Program-made: the position numbers and the translations under genes
The notes under the pieces: generated by a model
The model's input: the letters and a program-made list of their open reading frames with translations, nothing else
Database searches by the model: none
What the model was told of the DNA's origin: nothing
NCBI GenBank assembly: GCA_963742955.1
Contig: CAVUOA010000008.1
Location: forward strand, 310,001-374,000
Source: CAVUOA01 sp963742955
GTDB taxonomy: Bacteria > Bacteroidota > Ignavibacteria > Tepidaquicellales > OLB5
Reading direction: 5' to 3'
DNA: 64,000 nt
In this document: piece by piece, positions 37,549 to 46,300 of the stretch
Layout: the number at the start of each line of letters is the position of its first letter
Position numbering within the stretch: the stretch's first letter is position 1

Positions 37549-38007
37549 ATGAATAAAATGGAAAAACATCCAAAATCCGGCGGGAGAAAACCAAAGACCA
37601 AGCTGGATGTTGGAAATGATAAGATAAATCAACTGCTTAATCTGGCTGAAAATAAGCAGTTTATTGCCTTATCTAAAGATAATGTGCTTTTTCGTGAAAA
37701 TGAGCCGGTAAAAGGTGTGTATTTCCTTCTTACGGGAAAAATTAAAACTATTAAAAAAGACACTGAAAACAAGGAATCTATCCTTTATTTGATAAAATCA
37801 CCGGATATTGTTTGTCTTCATTCAATAATGGAAGAAGATTACCATCTTCATACTGCCGTGGCGGCATGTGATTCGATGGTTTGTTTCGTCCCGAAAGACG
37901 AGTTCGAGAAAATACTTGCTCAAAATATGGAAATCGCTCTTAACATGATGAAAATGCTTTGCTTAAAGATAAATGGAATTGAAAATCAAATTAACAGGTA
38001 CATTTAA
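37549..38007 (+). CDS. Stand-alone Crp/Fnr-type effector domain protein without DNA-binding domain
   Basis: 152 residues. A basic N-terminus (KHPKSGGRKPKTKLD) leads to a cNMP-type domain (VLFRENEPVKGVYFLLTGKIKTIKKD, ESILYLIKSPDIVCLHSIMEED) and the start of the dimer helix, ending at ENQINRYI. It is clearly similar along its length to residues 25-135 of the divergent regulator at 36478 (ILYLVKPGDVLGIHAVINE against ILYLIKSPDIVCLHSIMEE). The winged helix is missing. I read on in the other frames after the stop and found no HTH. It could form mixed dimers with the full-length paralog or have lost its function. It has its own copy of the operator. Confidence 0.8.
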   Translation: MNKMEKHPKSGGRKPKTKLDVGNDKINQLLNLAENKQFIALSKDNVLFRENEPVKGVYFLLTGKIKTIKKDTENKESILYLIKSPDIVCLHSIMEEDYHLHTAVAACDSMVCFVPKDEFEKILAQNMEIALNMMKMLCLKINGIENQINRYI

Positions 38008-38141
38008 TACCCCTTATTCAACATCAAGATTTCACCCTTTTTGCTCTTAAAGCATCCAAAAAGTACTATTTAGTATTAGTATTTAGCACTGATTTTTGCT
38101 TTTTTCATTAAAAAAATGCCTGTTTTCGCTAAAACTAAAGT

Positions 38142-38208
38142 ATGATATAAATCATGTTTTGAAGTGATACATATCATTGTAATTTTTTACAATCTAAGGC
38201 TATTTTTG
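38142..38208 (+). promoter_or_regulatory. Double Crp/Fnr-like operator and promoter of the CoA-transferase/Kor/PFOR block (module copy 5)
   Basis: Boxes ATGATATAAATCAT (38142-38155) and GTGATACATATCAT (38164-38177), 22 bp apart, have the gap GTTTTGAA. TG, 21 nt and a perfect -7 element TATTTTTG (38201-38208) follow. The proximal box centre falls about 43 nt before the likely start point (near 38214), close to a class II Crp/Fnr activator position. Confidence 0.75.
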
Positions 38209-38248
38209 TTATATAAGAACTGATGAATAATAAAATATACACATAAAA

Positions 38249-39577
38249 ATGTTTCTCGAAGAATCAATAGAAATTAAAAACAAATACAGGAATAAATTCG
38301 TATCAGCCGATGAAGCGGTACGGGTAATAAAGTCCGGTGACAGAGTATATATTCACCCGGGATGTTCTTTTCCTGAGATTCTTGTAGATGCGATGGCAAG
38401 AAGAAAAGATGAGCTTAACGACGTAGAAGTATGCCACTTGCTCGGTGTCGGAAATGTTGCTTATGCTACTCCTGAAATGGAAGGTCATTTCAGGCATAAT
38501 GCATATTTCATTGGGACCAACGTACGGAAAGAAGTAAAAGAAGGAAGAGCCGATTTTACACCGATATTCCTATCTGAAATCCCCTGGTTAATAAAATCTA
38601 AAAAAGTTGATGTTGCTTTAATCCAGGTTTCTCCGCCTGATAAAAGAGGATTTTGCAGTTTTGGTTCAGGGGTTGAGTGTACAAAAGCCGCAACTGAAGT
38701 TGCAAGGTATATAATTGCTCAGGTTAATCCCAATGCACCGCGTGTTTATGGTGACAGCTTTATCCATATAAGTAAAATAGATTATTGTGTTGAAGTAGAT
38801 GTTCCGCTAAATGAGCTTCCGATGGTGGGTGAAGGAAAAAACACACCGGAGGAAATGGCAATATTCAAGAAAATCGGCGGTAATGTTGCAGAATTGGTTG
38901 AAGACGGCGCAACTCTTCAGCTTGGAATAGGTGCAATACCTGATGCAGTTCTGTCTTTTCTTAATTATCACAAAGACCTTGGCATACACACAGAAATGTT
39001 TTCTGACGGCTTAATTCCGCTAGTTGAAAAAGGAATTATTAACGGTGAAAAGAAAACGCTTCTTCCCGGAAAGATTGTATCATCGTTTGTGCTCGGAACA
39101 AAAAAAGTTTTTGAATTTATTGATAACAACCCCGAAGTTGAATTCCGTCCCACAGAATTTGTAAATGACCCGTTTACTATTTCAAGAAACTATAAAATGA
39201 CTGCGATAAATTCTGCCCTGCAGATTGACCTGACAGGACAGGTTTGCTCCGATTCGATTGGCTACACATTCTACAGCGGTTTTGGCGGACAGGTTGATTT
39301 TCTAAGGGGAGCCGCCCAATCGGAGGAAGGCAAACCGATTATTACCCTGCCTTCAACAGCAAAAAAAGGCGCTATTTCAAGAATTGTCCCTCATTTAGAT
39401 GAGGGCGCAGGCGTTACCGATTCACGGGCAGACGTGCATTATGTTGTTACCGAATACGGGGTTGCAAACCTCCACGGAAAAACAATAAGAGAACGCTCCA
39501 AAATGCTGATTAAACTGGCTCATCCCAAATTCAGGGATGAACTTGAAAAATTTGCAAAAGAACATAATTATTTCTAA
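38249..39577 (+). CDS. Acetyl-CoA hydrolase/CoA-transferase family protein
   Basis: 442 residues, a typical length for the 4-hydroxybutyrate/acetyl-CoA transferase group. The catalytic Glu segment is IHTEMFSDGL, the CoA-binding part includes GFGGQVDFLRGAAQSEEG, and the closing motif is VVTEYGVANLHGKTIRER. It moves CoA between acyl-CoA and acetate or other acids, or hydrolyses acetyl-CoA. With PFOR and Kor downstream it could release acetate or succinate. First gene of the long plus-strand block, controlled by the double operator 40 nt upstream. No clear Shine-Dalgarno site precedes its ATG. Confidence 0.92.
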   Translation: MFLEESIEIKNKYRNKFVSADEAVRVIKSGDRVYIHPGCSFPEILVDAMARRKDELNDVEVCHLLGVGNVAYATPEMEGHFRHNAYFIGTNVRKEVKEGRADFTPIFLSEIPWLIKSKKVDVALIQVSPPDKRGFCSFGSGVECTKAATEVARYIIAQVNPNAPRVYGDSFIHISKIDYCVEVDVPLNELPMVGEGKNTPEEMAIFKKIGGNVAELVEDGATLQLGIGAIPDAVLSFLNYHKDLGIHTEMFSDGLIPLVEKGIINGEKKTLLPGKIVSSFVLGTKKVFEFIDNNPEVEFRPTEFVNDPFTISRNYKMTAINSALQIDLTGQVCSDSIGYTFYSGFGGQVDFLRGAAQSEEGKPIITLPSTAKKGAISRIVPHLDEGAGVTDSRADVHYVVTEYGVANLHGKTIRERSKMLIKLAHPKFRDELEKFAKEHNYF

Positions 39578-39586
39578 TACTGAAAA

Positions 39587-39997
39587 ATGAAAACAAAGGT
39601 AAACTGGGTATCTAAATTTTATCTCGAAGGCGAAACCTCAGGAGGTCATACCGTAAAGATGGATTCTGCCGGAGCGATGCTCCCAACCAAAGGACCTACT
39701 CCGAAAGAATTACTGCTCCAGGCTCTTGCTGGCTGTACAATGATGGACGTTGCAGGGATACTTGAAAAATCAAGAAAACACCTTGAGAAATTCTGGGTTG
39801 ATGTTGACGGAGAAATTGCTGCCGAACATCCCAAAGTCTTTACTAAGATTCACCTTAAATATAACTTTGCAGGAAACGACCTCGATGATAACTCGGTAAA
39901 AAGAGCTATTGAGCTTTCAAAAGAAAAATATTGTGCAATTTCAAATATGCTGAAAAATTCTGTTGAATTAACTCATTCATACGAAATACATAAATAA
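39587..39997 (+). CDS. OsmC/Ohr-family peroxidase-like protein
   Basis: 136 residues. The two conserved cysteines are in LAGCTMMDV and KYCAISNM. The N-terminal GGHTVKMDSAGAMLPTKGPTPKELLLQALAGC is characteristic of OsmC. These homodimers reduce organic hydroperoxides through the cysteine pair. It lies 9 nt after the CoA-transferase gene and so shares its transcript. A protective role for the oxygen-sensitive ferredoxin enzymes downstream is plausible. Confidence 0.9.
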   Translation: MKTKVNWVSKFYLEGETSGGHTVKMDSAGAMLPTKGPTPKELLLQALAGCTMMDVAGILEKSRKHLEKFWVDVDGEIAAEHPKVFTKIHLKYNFAGNDLDDNSVKRAIELSKEKYCAISNMLKNSVELTHSYEIHK

Positions 39998-40043
39998 AAA
40001 ATAACGGAAGAAATTTAACTAAACCCTTTAAGGAGGATATAAA

Positions 40044-40376
40044 ATGTCTTATATAATAACATCGGAATGTATCAACTGCGGAGCCTGCGAACCTGAGTGC
40101 CCCAATAATTCTATTTACGAAGGCGGAGCAAGCTGGGAAATGGCAGGAAACACTTACGGCGAAGGCGATGCCGCTCCGTCCGGCGCAACAGGATTCTGGT
40201 CTTCGGAATTTTTCTATGTTGTACCCGATAAATGCACAGAATGCAAAGGATTTCATGATAAACCCCAATGCGCAGAAGTTTGCCCGGTCGATTGCTGTAT
40301 TCCCGACCCCAATCATTCGGAAGATGAATCCGCTTTGCTTCAGAAAAAAGAATACCTGGATTCCTTAGGCAGATAG
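40044..40376 (+). CDS. Chlorobium-type 2[4Fe-4S] ferredoxin
   Basis: 110 residues. The first cluster motif is CINCGACEPECP. The second has an insertion between its first two Cys pairs (CTECKGFHDKPQCAEVCP), as in Chlorobium ferredoxins and YfhL-type proteins. The loop between clusters (about 40 residues, EGGASWEMAGNTYGEGD...) is unusually long and Gly/Ala-rich. It has a good AAGGAGG ribosome site. It is the likely electron partner of the two 2-oxoacid oxidoreductases encoded next to it. Confidence 0.9.
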   Translation: MSYIITSECINCGACEPECPNNSIYEGGASWEMAGNTYGEGDAAPSGATGFWSSEFFYVVPDKCTECKGFHDKPQCAEVCPVDCCIPDPNHSEDESALLQKKEYLDSLGR

Positions 40377-40426
40377 TAAACTGCTGTACAGTAATTTTTT
40401 AAAAACTTTAAAATAAAGAGTTAATC

Positions 40427-40786
40427 ATGGCTGAAGTAACCACAAAACCCGCAAAAAAACAAAGGAAAGTAAAAGGGAGAATTGAAATCGATATCCAAAA
40501 ATGCAAAGGATGCGAGCTGTGCTCGCTGGTTTGCAAAGAAGATGCGCTTCATCTTTCCAAAGATATTAACAATAAAGGGTACAGGTACCTGGTAGCAATT
40601 AACGATGACTGCAACGGCTGCGCAAACTGCGCGCTTATATGCCCGGATGGTGTTATCAAAGTTTACAGAACAACGCTGAAGAAAAAAGAGCTTGTTGCAG
40701 AAATTAAAAATGTATCCTCTTCTATACAGGTAACAATCAGCGAAAACCCTGTAAGCGAAGACCTTAGAAATATGGAGTATTTATAA
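40427..40786 (+). CDS. korD: 2-oxoacid:ferredoxin oxidoreductase, delta (ferredoxin) subunit
   Basis: 119 residues with two [4Fe-4S] motifs, CKGCELCSLVCKEDAL and CNGCANCALICPDG. A basic N-terminus and an extra 30-residue tail surround them. The gene ends 1 nt before korA and forms a Kor set with it. It carries electrons from the TPP site to free ferredoxin. The family call is supported by gene order D-A-B-C. Confidence 0.92.
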   Translation: MAEVTTKPAKKQRKVKGRIEIDIQKCKGCELCSLVCKEDALHLSKDINNKGYRYLVAINDDCNGCANCALICPDGVIKVYRTTLKKKELVAEIKNVSSSIQVTISENPVSEDLRNMEYL

Positions 40787-40787
40787 A

Positions 40788-41852
40788 ATGGAAAATTCCG
40801 AAGTAAGATTAATGAAAGGCAACGAGGCTTTAGCCGAAGCCGCTATCCAGGCAAAATGCGATGCGTATTTCGGTTATCCTATTACTCCTCAATCAGAGGT
40901 GCTTGAATACCTCTCAGCCGAAGCTCCGAAGAAAAGCCATATGACTGTTCTGCAGGCTGAAAGCGAAGTTGCTGCAATTAATATGATTTACGGCGCAGCA
41001 GGAGCCGGCGGAAGAGTTTTAACAACTTCTTCTTCGCCCGGTATCAGCCTGATGCAGGAAGGAATTTCTTACATTGCTTCAGCCCAGCTGCCGTGCCTGC
41101 TGGTTAATGTAAACCGAGGCGGTCCGGGACTGGGAACAATTCAGCCCTCACAGGGAGATTATTTTCAGTCAACTAAAGGCGGCGGCCATGGTGATTATCA
41201 CCTTATAGTACTTGCACCCGCATCTGTTCAGGAAATGGCTGATTTTATTTTCCTGGGATTTGAGCTTGCTGATAAATACCGCAACCCGGTAATGCTTCTT
41301 TCGGACGGAGCAATCGGACAGATGATGGAAAAAGTAAAATTTCCGGAATATGAAATTAAAAAACCCGCCAAACCGTGGGCTACTACAGGAAAGAGTATCC
41401 ACAAAGACAGAAATGTTGTAACATCGCTTTTCATTCAGCCCGAAAGAATGGAAGCCGTTAACCTTGAGCTCCAGAGAAAGTATGCTGAAATATGCAGGAA
41501 CGAAGTAAGGTATGAAGAGATTGAGACCAAAGATGCCGAGTATTTGATTGTTGCATACGGGCTCTCTGCAAGAATTTCTCATAAAACACTCGAACTCGCA
41601 AGAGAAAAAGGAATTAAAGTCGGATTGCTGAGACCAATCACTCTCTACCCGTTCCCTTATGAAAGAATAAACCAACTCGCCGATAAAGCTAAGAAAATAC
41701 TTACTGTAGAATTAAATGCCGGTCAGATGGTGGAAGATGTAAGACTTTCAGTTGAAGGCAAAGCAAAAGTCGGACACTACGGAAGAATGGGCGGAATAAT
41801 ACCGGGTCCCGATGAAATTTTAGAAAATTTTGAATCATTTATTAAGGGGTAA
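40788..41852 (+). CDS. korA: 2-oxoacid:ferredoxin oxidoreductase, alpha subunit
   Basis: 354 residues. The N-terminal pyrimidine-binding domain shows KCDAYFGYPITPQSEVLEYLS, and AESEVAAINMIYGAAGAGGR and TTSSSPGISLMQEGISY follow, as in 2-oxoglutarate ferredoxin oxidoreductases. With the beta subunit it cleaves 2-oxoglutarate (or a branched 2-oxoacid) to acyl-CoA, CO2 and reduced ferredoxin. GDH elsewhere in the window makes 2-oxoglutarate, which favours that substrate; the exact 2-oxoacid is inferred. Part of the operon. Confidence 0.94.
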   Translation: MENSEVRLMKGNEALAEAAIQAKCDAYFGYPITPQSEVLEYLSAEAPKKSHMTVLQAESEVAAINMIYGAAGAGGRVLTTSSSPGISLMQEGISYIASAQLPCLLVNVNRGGPGLGTIQPSQGDYFQSTKGGGHGDYHLIVLAPASVQEMADFIFLGFELADKYRNPVMLLSDGAIGQMMEKVKFPEYEIKKPAKPWATTGKSIHKDRNVVTSLFIQPERMEAVNLELQRKYAEICRNEVRYEEIETKDAEYLIVAYGLSARISHKTLELAREKGIKVGLLRPITLYPFPYERINQLADKAKKILTVELNAGQMVEDVRLSVEGKAKVGHYGRMGGIIPGPDEILENFESFIKG

Positions 41853-41857
41853 ATAAA

Positions 41858-42712
41858 ATGCAAGAAGAAACCTTAACTAAAAAAGAATTGACAGAAGACA
41901 CTCCTATTGAACAGGAATGCGCTGATGAAGAATGGGAAGTTGTTTATGACAGACCGTTCACGCTGCTGAATACCCCGATGCACTACTGCCCGGGATGCGC
42001 CCACAGTCTTGTGCATAAGCTTATTATGGAAACTGTTCAGGAGCTTGATATACAGGATAAAACAATAGGTGTTGCGCCTGTAGGGTGCTCGGTATTTGCT
42101 TACGATTATATGGATATCGATATGCAGGAAGCTGCCCACGGCAGAGCAACTGCTGTTGCAACAGGTATTAAAAGAATCCTCCCCGATAAGTATGTATTTA
42201 CTTACCAGGGAGACGGAGACCTTGCCGCAATCGGTACTGCCGAAACTATTCATACAATCAACAGGGGTGAAAATATACTGATAGTATTTATTAATAATGC
42301 TGTATACGGAATGACAAGCGGACAGATGGCGCCAACAACTCTTATTGGAATGAAAACAACAACCTCTCCTTACGGAAGAAACACAAAAGGAATGGGATAC
42401 CCGCTTAAAATTGCGAACATGATTTCACAGCTGCCAGGGGCTTTCTATGTTTCAAGACATTCGGTTCATACAGTTGCCAACGTAAGAAGAACTAAGAAAG
42501 CATTACTTAATGCTTTTAAATACCAGCAGCTCGATAAGGGAACATGCTTCATAGAAATTATAGGCAACTGCCCCTCAAACTGGAAAATGACTCCGGTAGA
42601 GGCAAATAAATTCATCTCCGAACAAATGATTAAAGAATTCCCGCTCGGGGATATTAAAGTACCTTCAAAAGAAGATTTAGTAAATTTAGAAGCTGTGGAA
42701 GGAGTAGTTTAA
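41858..42712 (+). CDS. korB: 2-oxoacid:ferredoxin oxidoreductase, beta (TPP) subunit
   Basis: 284 residues. Cluster ligand motif is YCPGCAHSLVHKLI. Thiamine diphosphate and Mg site: QGDGDLAAIG with FINNAVYGMTSGQMAPTTL. It is the catalytic partner of korA; the gap is 5 nt. An N-terminal extension of about 30 acidic residues precedes the domain. It ends 2 nt before korC. Confidence 0.94.
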   Translation: MQEETLTKKELTEDTPIEQECADEEWEVVYDRPFTLLNTPMHYCPGCAHSLVHKLIMETVQELDIQDKTIGVAPVGCSVFAYDYMDIDMQEAAHGRATAVATGIKRILPDKYVFTYQGDGDLAAIGTAETIHTINRGENILIVFINNAVYGMTSGQMAPTTLIGMKTTTSPYGRNTKGMGYPLKIANMISQLPGAFYVSRHSVHTVANVRRTKKALLNAFKYQQLDKGTCFIEIIGNCPSNWKMTPVEANKFISEQMIKEFPLGDIKVPSKEDLVNLEAVEGVV

Positions 42713-42714
42713 AA

Positions 42715-43269
42715 ATGACTGAAGAAATTATAATTGCAGGTTTTGGCGGACAGGGTGTGCTTTCAATGGGACAGGTGCTCTCTTATGGAGCTGTTATTGA
42801 AAATAAAGAGATTTCATGGATGCCTTCATATGGTCCTGAAATGAGAGGCGGAACCGCTAACTGCATAACTATCCTTTCGGATAAGCAAATCAGCTCACCC
42901 ATAATTTCAACATATGATACAGCTATTATTTTAAACCAGCCTTCAATGGATAAGTTTGAATCGAAAGTGAAAAAAGGCGGATTGCTGCTGTACGATTCAA
43001 CAAACATTTTGACGCCGCCGACAAGAAAAGATATCGACGTTCTTGGAGTTCCGGCTGCTGATGAAGCCAACAAACTGAATAACGCAAAAGTCACAAATAT
43101 GATTATGCTTGGCGCATATCTTGCAAAGAAACCGATGATTACAATTGATTCTGCTGTTGCAGGGTTAAAGAAAGTACTGCCCGAGAGATACCATCATTTA
43201 CTGCCTCTCAACAAACAGGCAATGCTGGCTGGTATGGAACTTGCCAAAAAAGTACCGGCTGAAGTTTAA
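42715..43269 (+). CDS. korC: 2-oxoacid:ferredoxin oxidoreductase, gamma subunit
   Basis: 184 residues. It starts with EEIIIAGFGGQGVLSMGQVLSYGAV and contains SWMPSYGPEMRGGTANCITILS, the two marks of the gamma domain. It completes the four-subunit enzyme. After it comes an 80-bp gap with two overlapping hairpins before the PFOR gene. Confidence 0.94.
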   Translation: MTEEIIIAGFGGQGVLSMGQVLSYGAVIENKEISWMPSYGPEMRGGTANCITILSDKQISSPIISTYDTAIILNQPSMDKFESKVKKGGLLLYDSTNILTPPTRKDIDVLGVPAADEANKLNNAKVTNMIMLGAYLAKKPMITIDSAVAGLKKVLPERYHHLLPLNKQAMLAGMELAKKVPAEV

Positions 43270-43278
43270 TTTTCATTT

Positions 43279-43311
43279 TTTCCGGAACATCCGGAAAGAA
43301 TTTCGTTCTTT
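43279..43311 (+). promoter_or_regulatory. Two overlapping hairpins between korC and the PFOR gene
   Basis: TTTCCGGA (43279-43286) pairs with TCCGGAAA (43290-43297). AAAGAA (43295-43300) pairs with TTCTTT (43306-43311). They share AAA 43295-43297, so only one can form fully. This might set relative expression of Kor and PFOR or be a processing site. No T-run follows the first on the plus strand. Confidence 0.35.
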
Positions 43312-43349
43312 ATTAATAAAAAATAAAATTATTTACGGAGCTATTAAAA

Positions 43350-46300
43350 TTGGATAGGAAGAAAGTAACAATAGACGGTAACGAAGCTGCTGCGTACGTT
43401 GCTTATAATCTTAATGAAGTCTGTGCAATATACCCAATCACCCCATCATCAAATATGGGTGAATGGTGCGATGCATGGAGTGCAGCAAAGAAGAAAAACC
43501 TTTGGGGAATTATACCAACCGTTAGCGAACTGCAGAGCGAGGGCGGCGCATCGGGCGCTATACACGGTGCTTTACAAACAGGGGCGCTCTCATCAACATT
43601 CACGGCATCACAGGGACTTCTTTTAATGATACCCAACATGTTTAAAATAGCAGGAGAGCTTACTTCGACTGTTTTTCATGTTTCTGCACGTTCAGTTGCG
43701 GCGCAGGCGCTTTCTATCTTTGGTGACCACAGCGATGTAATGGCAGTGCGCACAACGGGCTTTGCGCTTTTAGCTTCAGGCTCCGTTCAGGAAGTTATGG
43801 ATTTAGCCGCCATTTCGCAGGCGGCAACACTTGAAAGCAGAATACCTTTCCTTCATTTCTTCGATGGTTTCAGAACATCACATGAAGTTTTGAAAATTGA
43901 ACAGCTCAGCTCCGAAGATATGCTGAAAATGATTGATTACGACCTTGTATTAGCTCATCGTAAACGCGCTTTATCACCGGATAATCCGTTTATTAGAGGA
44001 ACTGCACAGAATCCCGATGTATTCTTCCAGTGCAGAGAAACTATAAACCCGTTCTATATAGCATGTCCCGGTATAGTTCAAAAGCAAATGGATAAGTTTG
44101 CCGGAATAACAGGAAGAAGCTATCACCTCTTTGACTATGTAGGACACCCTGAAGCCGAGAGAGTTATCATTATGATGGGTTCCGGCGCTGAGACAGCAGA
44201 TGAAACAGTTGAATACCTTGTTAACAGGGGCGAAAAAGTAGGGTTAATTAAAGTACGCCTTTACCGCCCCTTCTCGATTGAACATTTTATTAATGCTGTA
44301 CCTAAATCGGTAAAAGTAATTTCGGTTTTAGATAGAACTAAAGAAGCTGGTTCACCGGGTGAACCGCTTTACCTTGATGTTGTAAATGCTGTAACAGAAA
44401 CATACAACGAAGGTAAATTAAACCTTTCATCTTTCCCTAAAATTACAGGCGGAAGATACGGTCTTTCATCAAAAGAATTTACACCTTCAATGGTTATTTC
44501 AGTATTCGATGAGATGAAAAATCAGATGCCGAAAAATCATTATACCGTTGGTATAATTGATGACGTAACCAATACAAGCCTGCCGTTTGACCCCAACTTC
44601 TCTATAGAGCCTCCTGAAACATTCAGGGGAATGTTTTACGGTTTAGGCGCTGACGGAACTGTAGGCGCTAATAAGAATTCGATTAAGATAATCGGCGAAG
44701 AAACTGATTTCTTTGCACAGGGTTATTTTGTTTATGACTCCAAAAAATCAGGCTCAGTTACAGTATCTCACTTAAGATTTGGCCCGAAACAGATTAAGTC
44801 ATCTTATTTAATCAACAGGGCAAACTTTATTGCATGCCACCAGCAGGTATTCCTTGAAAAGATGGACATGCTCTTCGGCGCTGAAGAAGGCGCAACATTC
44901 CTGTTAAACACTCAGGTTCCAAAAGAAAAAGTGTGGGATTCACTTCCTGAGAAAGTTCAAAAAGACATTATAGAAAAGAAACTGAAATTCTACGCAATTG
45001 ATGCATACAAAGTTGCAGAAGAAACCGGTATGGGTGTGAGAATAAACTCTATTATGCAGACCTGCTTCTTTGCAATATCAAATATTATTCCGAAAGACAA
45101 AGCTATAGAATCTATTAAGAACGCAATTAAGAAAACCTACGGAAGCAAGGGCGATAAGATTGTTCAGATGAATTATGATTCTGTTGATAAAACAATAGAA
45201 AACCTGTTTGAAGTTAAAGTGCCTGCTAAGGTTACAAGTACTTTAAAACTAAAACCGGCAGTATCTGATAAAGCGCCTGACTTCATCAAGAATGTAACTG
45301 CAAGAATGATTGAAGGCAAAGGCGATTTACTTCCGGTCAGCGCTTTCCCTGTTGACGGCACATTCCCCTCTTCATCTGCACAGTGGGAAAAACGCAATAT
45401 AGCTCTAGAAATCCCGGTATGGGACCCCGATATATGTATTCAGTGCAACAAGTGTATTCTTGTCTGCCCGCATGCAACAATAAGAGCAAAAATTTATGAT
45501 GATAAGCTTTTAAACGGCGGAACACCCGAAACCTTCAAACATATGAAGTTTAAAGGCAAAGAATTCGGTGAAGGTTTGGCTTACTCAATACAGATAGCAC
45601 CGGAAGACTGCACCGGCTGTGGAATATGCGTTGAAATATGTCCTGCAAAGAATAAAAAGGAAACCAGGCTTAAAGCGATTAACATGGCTCCACAGATTCC
45701 GCTTAGAGAAACTGAAAGCAAAAATTATGATTTCTTTTTGAACTTGCCTGAATTTGACAGAACAAAGCTCAATTTCTCAAGTGTTAAAGAATCACAGTTC
45801 CTCCAGCCGTTATTTGAATACTCAGGAGCCTGTTCGGGATGCGGCGAAACACCGTATGTAAAACTTGTCAGCCAGTTGTTCGGAGACAGAGCCGTTATAG
45901 CTAACGCTACGGGCTGCTCATCAATATACGGGGGCAACCTGCCTACAACTCCATGGGCAGTAAATAAAGACGGCAGAGGTCCCGCATGGTCAAACTCATT
46001 ATTTGAAGATAATGCTGAGTTCGGCTTTGGATTCCGCTTAGCAATAGATAAACACAATGAAACAGCAAAAGACCTTGCAGTAAGACTTGTTAATGAAATC
46101 GGTGAAGACCTTGTAAACGCATTGGTTAATGCAGAACAGAAGGATGAAACCGGAGTTCAGGAACAAAGAAAAAGAGTAAGTATACTTAAAGATAAATTAA
46201 AAAATATAAAAACCCCTGAAGCTAAACAGCTTTTATCGTTTGCGGATTATCTCGTAAAGAAATCGGTATGGATAATGGGCGGTGACGGATGGGCATATGA

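Noticed and set aside
37549..38007. The short Crp-like gene as a frameshifted full-length regulator
   Set aside because: Reading all three frames for 240 bp after the stop gives no helix-turn-helix segment, and module copy 5 follows soon after. A true truncation fits better.
38249..38269. Looking for a Shine-Dalgarno-based alternative start of the CoA-transferase
   Set aside because: No AGGAGG-like site is near any candidate start. The ATG at 38249 fits the promoter and the family N-terminus; weak Shine-Dalgarno use is common in Bacteroidota.
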